DNA from: Acholoe squamosa
Lineage: Eukaryota; Annelida; Polychaeta; Phyllodocida; Polynoidae
Length of the DNA stretch: 64,000 nt
Reading direction: 5' to 3'
NCBI GenBank assembly: GCA_949317995.1
Contig: OX439040.1
Coordinates: 74,993,972-75,057,971 of the forward strand
Each line of letters opens with the position of its first letter. Position 1 is the first letter of the stretch. The notes beneath the pieces are model-generated. The model did no database searches. It was not told the origin of the DNA and saw only the letters and a list, made by a program, of their open reading frames with translations. Both the position numbers and the translations under genes were made by a program. Shown piece after piece: positions 61,913 to 64,000 of this stretch.

Positions 61913-62221
61913 TGTGCAGGAATTGGAGCTATTATTTAAAAAAAAAATGTATGTGACACCAGCTGCCGCTTGTATAGTAGATAAGAGCAGCTCATGATGG
62001 CGTTCGCACAGCGTTCACACAGCGTCCAGTCCATGTTGTTTCTTTCACTGCGCTGTACACTCACCGAGCTGCTCTGAACTGCTCATAATAATAATACACC
62101 ACTGCCTCAGGACACCAACACGTTGACCCCATAAAGGCGGCTCGTGGTTTTGATTATATTTAGTGTATTAGCGCAACTGAATGCTCGTTATTCGCCACGG
62201 TGCGTGGGTGTAGCCTTATTC
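61913..62221. other. No gene seen
   Basis: No supported feature. Confidence 0.3.
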
Positions 62222-62391
62222 AGTATTTCTCCAGTGCTACATTCATACATTATGACTGACCCTGTGGGCGTGTGTCAATCTCTAAGACTGGGATGATGCA
62301 CGAATGCAGTCCTAACTTGCCAGGTCTGCATTCATACATCATGTCAACCAATAGGCATGATTTATAGAAACACTGTGCCACCCTTTGAGGG
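62222..62391. mobile_element. NPE copy ending at TTAA
   Basis: Decayed A return arm, CTGACCCTGTGGGCGTGTG, a second A (GAATGCAGTCCTAAC / TTGCCAGGTCTGCATTC), CAACCAATAGGCATG and the right end CCCTTTGAGGG, with TTAA at 62392-62395. Confidence 0.7.
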
Positions 62392-62856
62392 TTAAAACAG
62401 AAGATGAAACTGAATCTGCAATAAATTGGTGTTATGCCTATTATCAGAGATTAAGTGTCGGCGGTATGAGTCTGTGATAGCAGCAAGTCTAGCCAGTGGG
62501 CGCCGGGCGGGGTAAAAGTGCTAAGGGCGATATGATGGTCGGCACTACTGAAGTATAGTGGTCAGTGAAAAGGGGGGGGGGGGTATTATGACAATCTACA
62601 TGGGGATATTTACGATAGGGGACGAGTTGTGAAAATACACACATTTTGAGGAGGACATACCTTGAGTCTGGGTTTTCAGGGTAGAATATTTGTTTACGTG
62701 AAAGTGCCCTATGGCTATGTTGGGATGTGGGGATGGGGTGCTCTAGATAGGGCAGTATATATATCGCCTATGCCGATATACATTATTACATTCGATATAG
62801 TATACCACCCTACAGTATGGAATCGCCATGACAGCACCTCCCCATCTTTCTTCCAG
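62392..62856. other. No gene seen; G-run
   Basis: A G-run near 62572. A long open frame from 62662 runs into the candidate exon below but has no domain. Confidence 0.35.
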
Positions 62857-62955
62857 GGTGTCGGCTTACTGAGCCTCTTTGATGTGCCAGGAGGGGACAC
62901 CCTCTCAATGAAAGTACCTATCTTCTACCTGGACGGCCGTTTGAGATTGACATTT
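62857..62955 (+). other. Exon-like segment after a good acceptor; weak
   Basis: CCCCATCTTTCTTCCAG is a good acceptor. The open frame then reads GVGLLSLFDVPGGDTLSMKV and PIFYLDGRLRLTFEPF with coding-like codons. No good donor is found before the frame enters the NPE at 62960, so if real it is a 3'-terminal exon or a chance frame. Confidence 0.2.
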
Positions 62956-62959
62956 GAAC

Positions 62960-63224
62960 CATTTAAGGGCCGTATAATGAATGCCCTTAGCCTTGGTCTT
63001 CATGATGCACCAATGCAGTGCTGGCTAGTGTGAGCTTCAGCACTAAATTGGAGCATCATGACATTGAACCCTTAAGGAGTGTAACATTTCTATGGCGCAG
63101 TGTTACATGCATTCTGGGTGAATACAGCCCTGGTCAGTCTACATACTCCCCAGGGATGCATCCAAACATCAAGATGGCCAAATATCATGTTATAACAAAC
63201 TATGCTTTTCTTAAAGGGTTTTAA
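62960..63224. mobile_element. NPE copy
   Basis: TTTAAGGGCCGTATAATG, AGCCTTGGTCTTCATGATGC, palindrome B (CCAATGCAGTGCTGGCTAG / TTCAGCACTAAATTGG), GAACCCTTAAGGAGTG, decayed A (ACAGCCCTGGTCAG / CCCCAGGGATGCATCC) and CTTAAAGGG. Confidence 0.7.
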
Positions 63225-63464
63225 CTTTAAGGTGGAATGCAGTCAAGAAGTGTCCAGTCACCTGTGCGCCCTTCTAGCCCCTTCCCCCTCACATACCGCC
63301 GACCCCTTCACCCTCCCTCTCCATGGCCAGGGGGGAAACACCCAAACCCCTCTCTCCTTCCTTATCCCCTCGTGCCGACATAATATACTATTGTCATCAA
63401 CACATGGGGAATGCTTCAACCCCACACTTCCTCAGTCCCCCTGAGAGGAGTGACTCGATTTAAA
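63225..63464. other. No gene seen; C-rich
   Basis: No supported feature. Confidence 0.3.
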
Positions 63465-63882
63465 TACTTTAAAGGAAGCATAGTGCTTTAGTAAGTAAAT
63501 TCCTTCGTCGTCATCATGCATGAGGCATTACAATTAAATTGTCAGAGCTGTATTGATTTCAGACATTTTTAAATGGTCTCAAAAATAAATGAATGGAAGA
63601 ACAAATAGATAGGTGAACATATGCAATTTGGAGGTTTTAGTCTGAACAGTTATGGTAAACATCCATGGATTCATTCAATACCCGACTTACATCGGTGATC
63701 CATATATCATGACGACCCTCTGTCCACTGTCCAGAGATGATATAGGTAGACCAGAAGGGTCGGCATGATGTAGTACTGGCGAGTAGACACGCCAGTACTG
63801 CGTTGGTGCATCATGAACCAGTGCACCCGAGAACAAGAGCCCTGGAACACTATGCTGTCATTCAAGGGCTTAAAGGTTACTC
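63465..63882. mobile_element. NPE remnants around non-matching sequence
   Basis: TTTAAAGGAAGCATAGTGC and CTTCGTCGTCATCATGC start it; about 160 bp do not match. Then CATGACGACCCTCTGTCC, AAGGGTCGGCATGATG, GTACTGGCGAGTAG / ACACGCCAGTACTGCGTTGG and TCAAGGGCTTAAAGG. Confidence 0.6.
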
Positions 63883-64000
63883 GATCTCGATATGAGACAT
63901 TCCATTGTAGTTAGTAGACGAGAAAACCCGCGGTGCGCGTGTGTACCCCGCCCTGACGTGATCGGCTACTTTACATGGACAAGGGGCTGGAATTTGGAAA
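63883..64000. other. CpG-rich window end, possible promoter edge
   Basis: AACCCGCGGTGCGCGTGTG and GCCCTGACGTGATCGG (a CRE half-site variant) are CpG-rich compared with surroundings. The window ends before anything can be confirmed. Confidence 0.25.

Overview
WHAT IT IS. The window looks like metazoan nuclear DNA. It has no operons and no long uninterrupted coding frame. Short candidate exons carry GT/AG splice signals, there is much intronic or intergenic sequence, and microsatellites, long minisatellites and many short inverted-repeat transposons are dense. CTCF-type motifs and a promoter-like cluster of CRE, NRF1 and YY1 motifs fit a bilaterian animal. The repeat style (poly-C/poly-G runs, short palindromic transposons, 'tataagccgc' repeats, a Penelope-like 3' end) suggests a marine invertebrate, perhaps a deuterostome such as an amphioxus, hemichordate or echinoderm. 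The species cannot be named from the sequence alone.

GENES. Coding content is very low. The best model is a + strand gene starting near 6.3 kb. A 5' exon (6306-6365) ends in a start codon; exons at 12588-12658 and 15837-15907 continue the frame with compatible phases and no stop, giving a lysine-rich N-terminus that I do not recognise. A further well-spliced exon lies at 42539-42604 but is out of phase with the last one, so an exon is missing between them or it belongs to another gene. Weaker candidates are a first coding exon at 37824-37875, an exon-like segment at 62857, and a promoter with a possible short first coding exon at 51140-51224. No rRNA, intact tRNA, CRISPR array or intact transposase was seen.

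REPEATS. One family dominates and is called here the nested-palindrome element (NPE). It is about 200-250 bp, with outer inverted ends of type CCCTTTAAGGGC, two internal palindromes (A, core GCAGCCCTGGCGAG; B, core AGTGCTGGCGAG) and a small central palindrome. About 50 full, partial or degenerate copies are spread over the window, densest from 37 to 64 kb. Base changes in one arm are often matched in the other, two end types exist, several ends abut TTAA, and three of the large minisatellites (22.0-23.4, 30.2-31.0, 32.0-33.3 kb) have repeat units that derive from inside an NPE. Other families are a ~130 bp 'ggatggaagt...catttcaggg' repeat (F2, twice nested inside an NPE), a G/C-run palindrome family (F3), 'tataagccgc' repeats (F4), 'gtcatggaaagtcatgg' repeats (F5), a ~170 bp repeat shared by 26.3 and 58.8 kb (F6), a repeat shared by 27.3 and 34.0 kb (F7), and several single inverted-repeat elements.

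LAYOUT. 0-5.7 kb: repeats. 5.8-6.2 kb: 49-bp minisatellite just upstream of candidate exon 1. 6.3-16 kb: candidate gene 5' part with NPE, F4 and F5 in its introns. 17-18.2 kb: an odd ACTGC/GCAGT-word-rich block. 20.8-23.5 kb: 33-bp and 18-bp minisatellites. 24-30 kb: repeats. 30.2-33.6 kb: 43-bp and 16-bp minisatellites with a ~734 bp tandem duplication. 33.7-36.7 kb: cluster of CTCF-like motifs. 37-50 kb: NPE-rich, one good exon at 42.5 kb. 50.5-51.6 kb: palindrome cluster and promoter-like segment. 52-64 kb: NPE-rich, a 430-bp inverted-repeat element and a Penelope-like 3' end.
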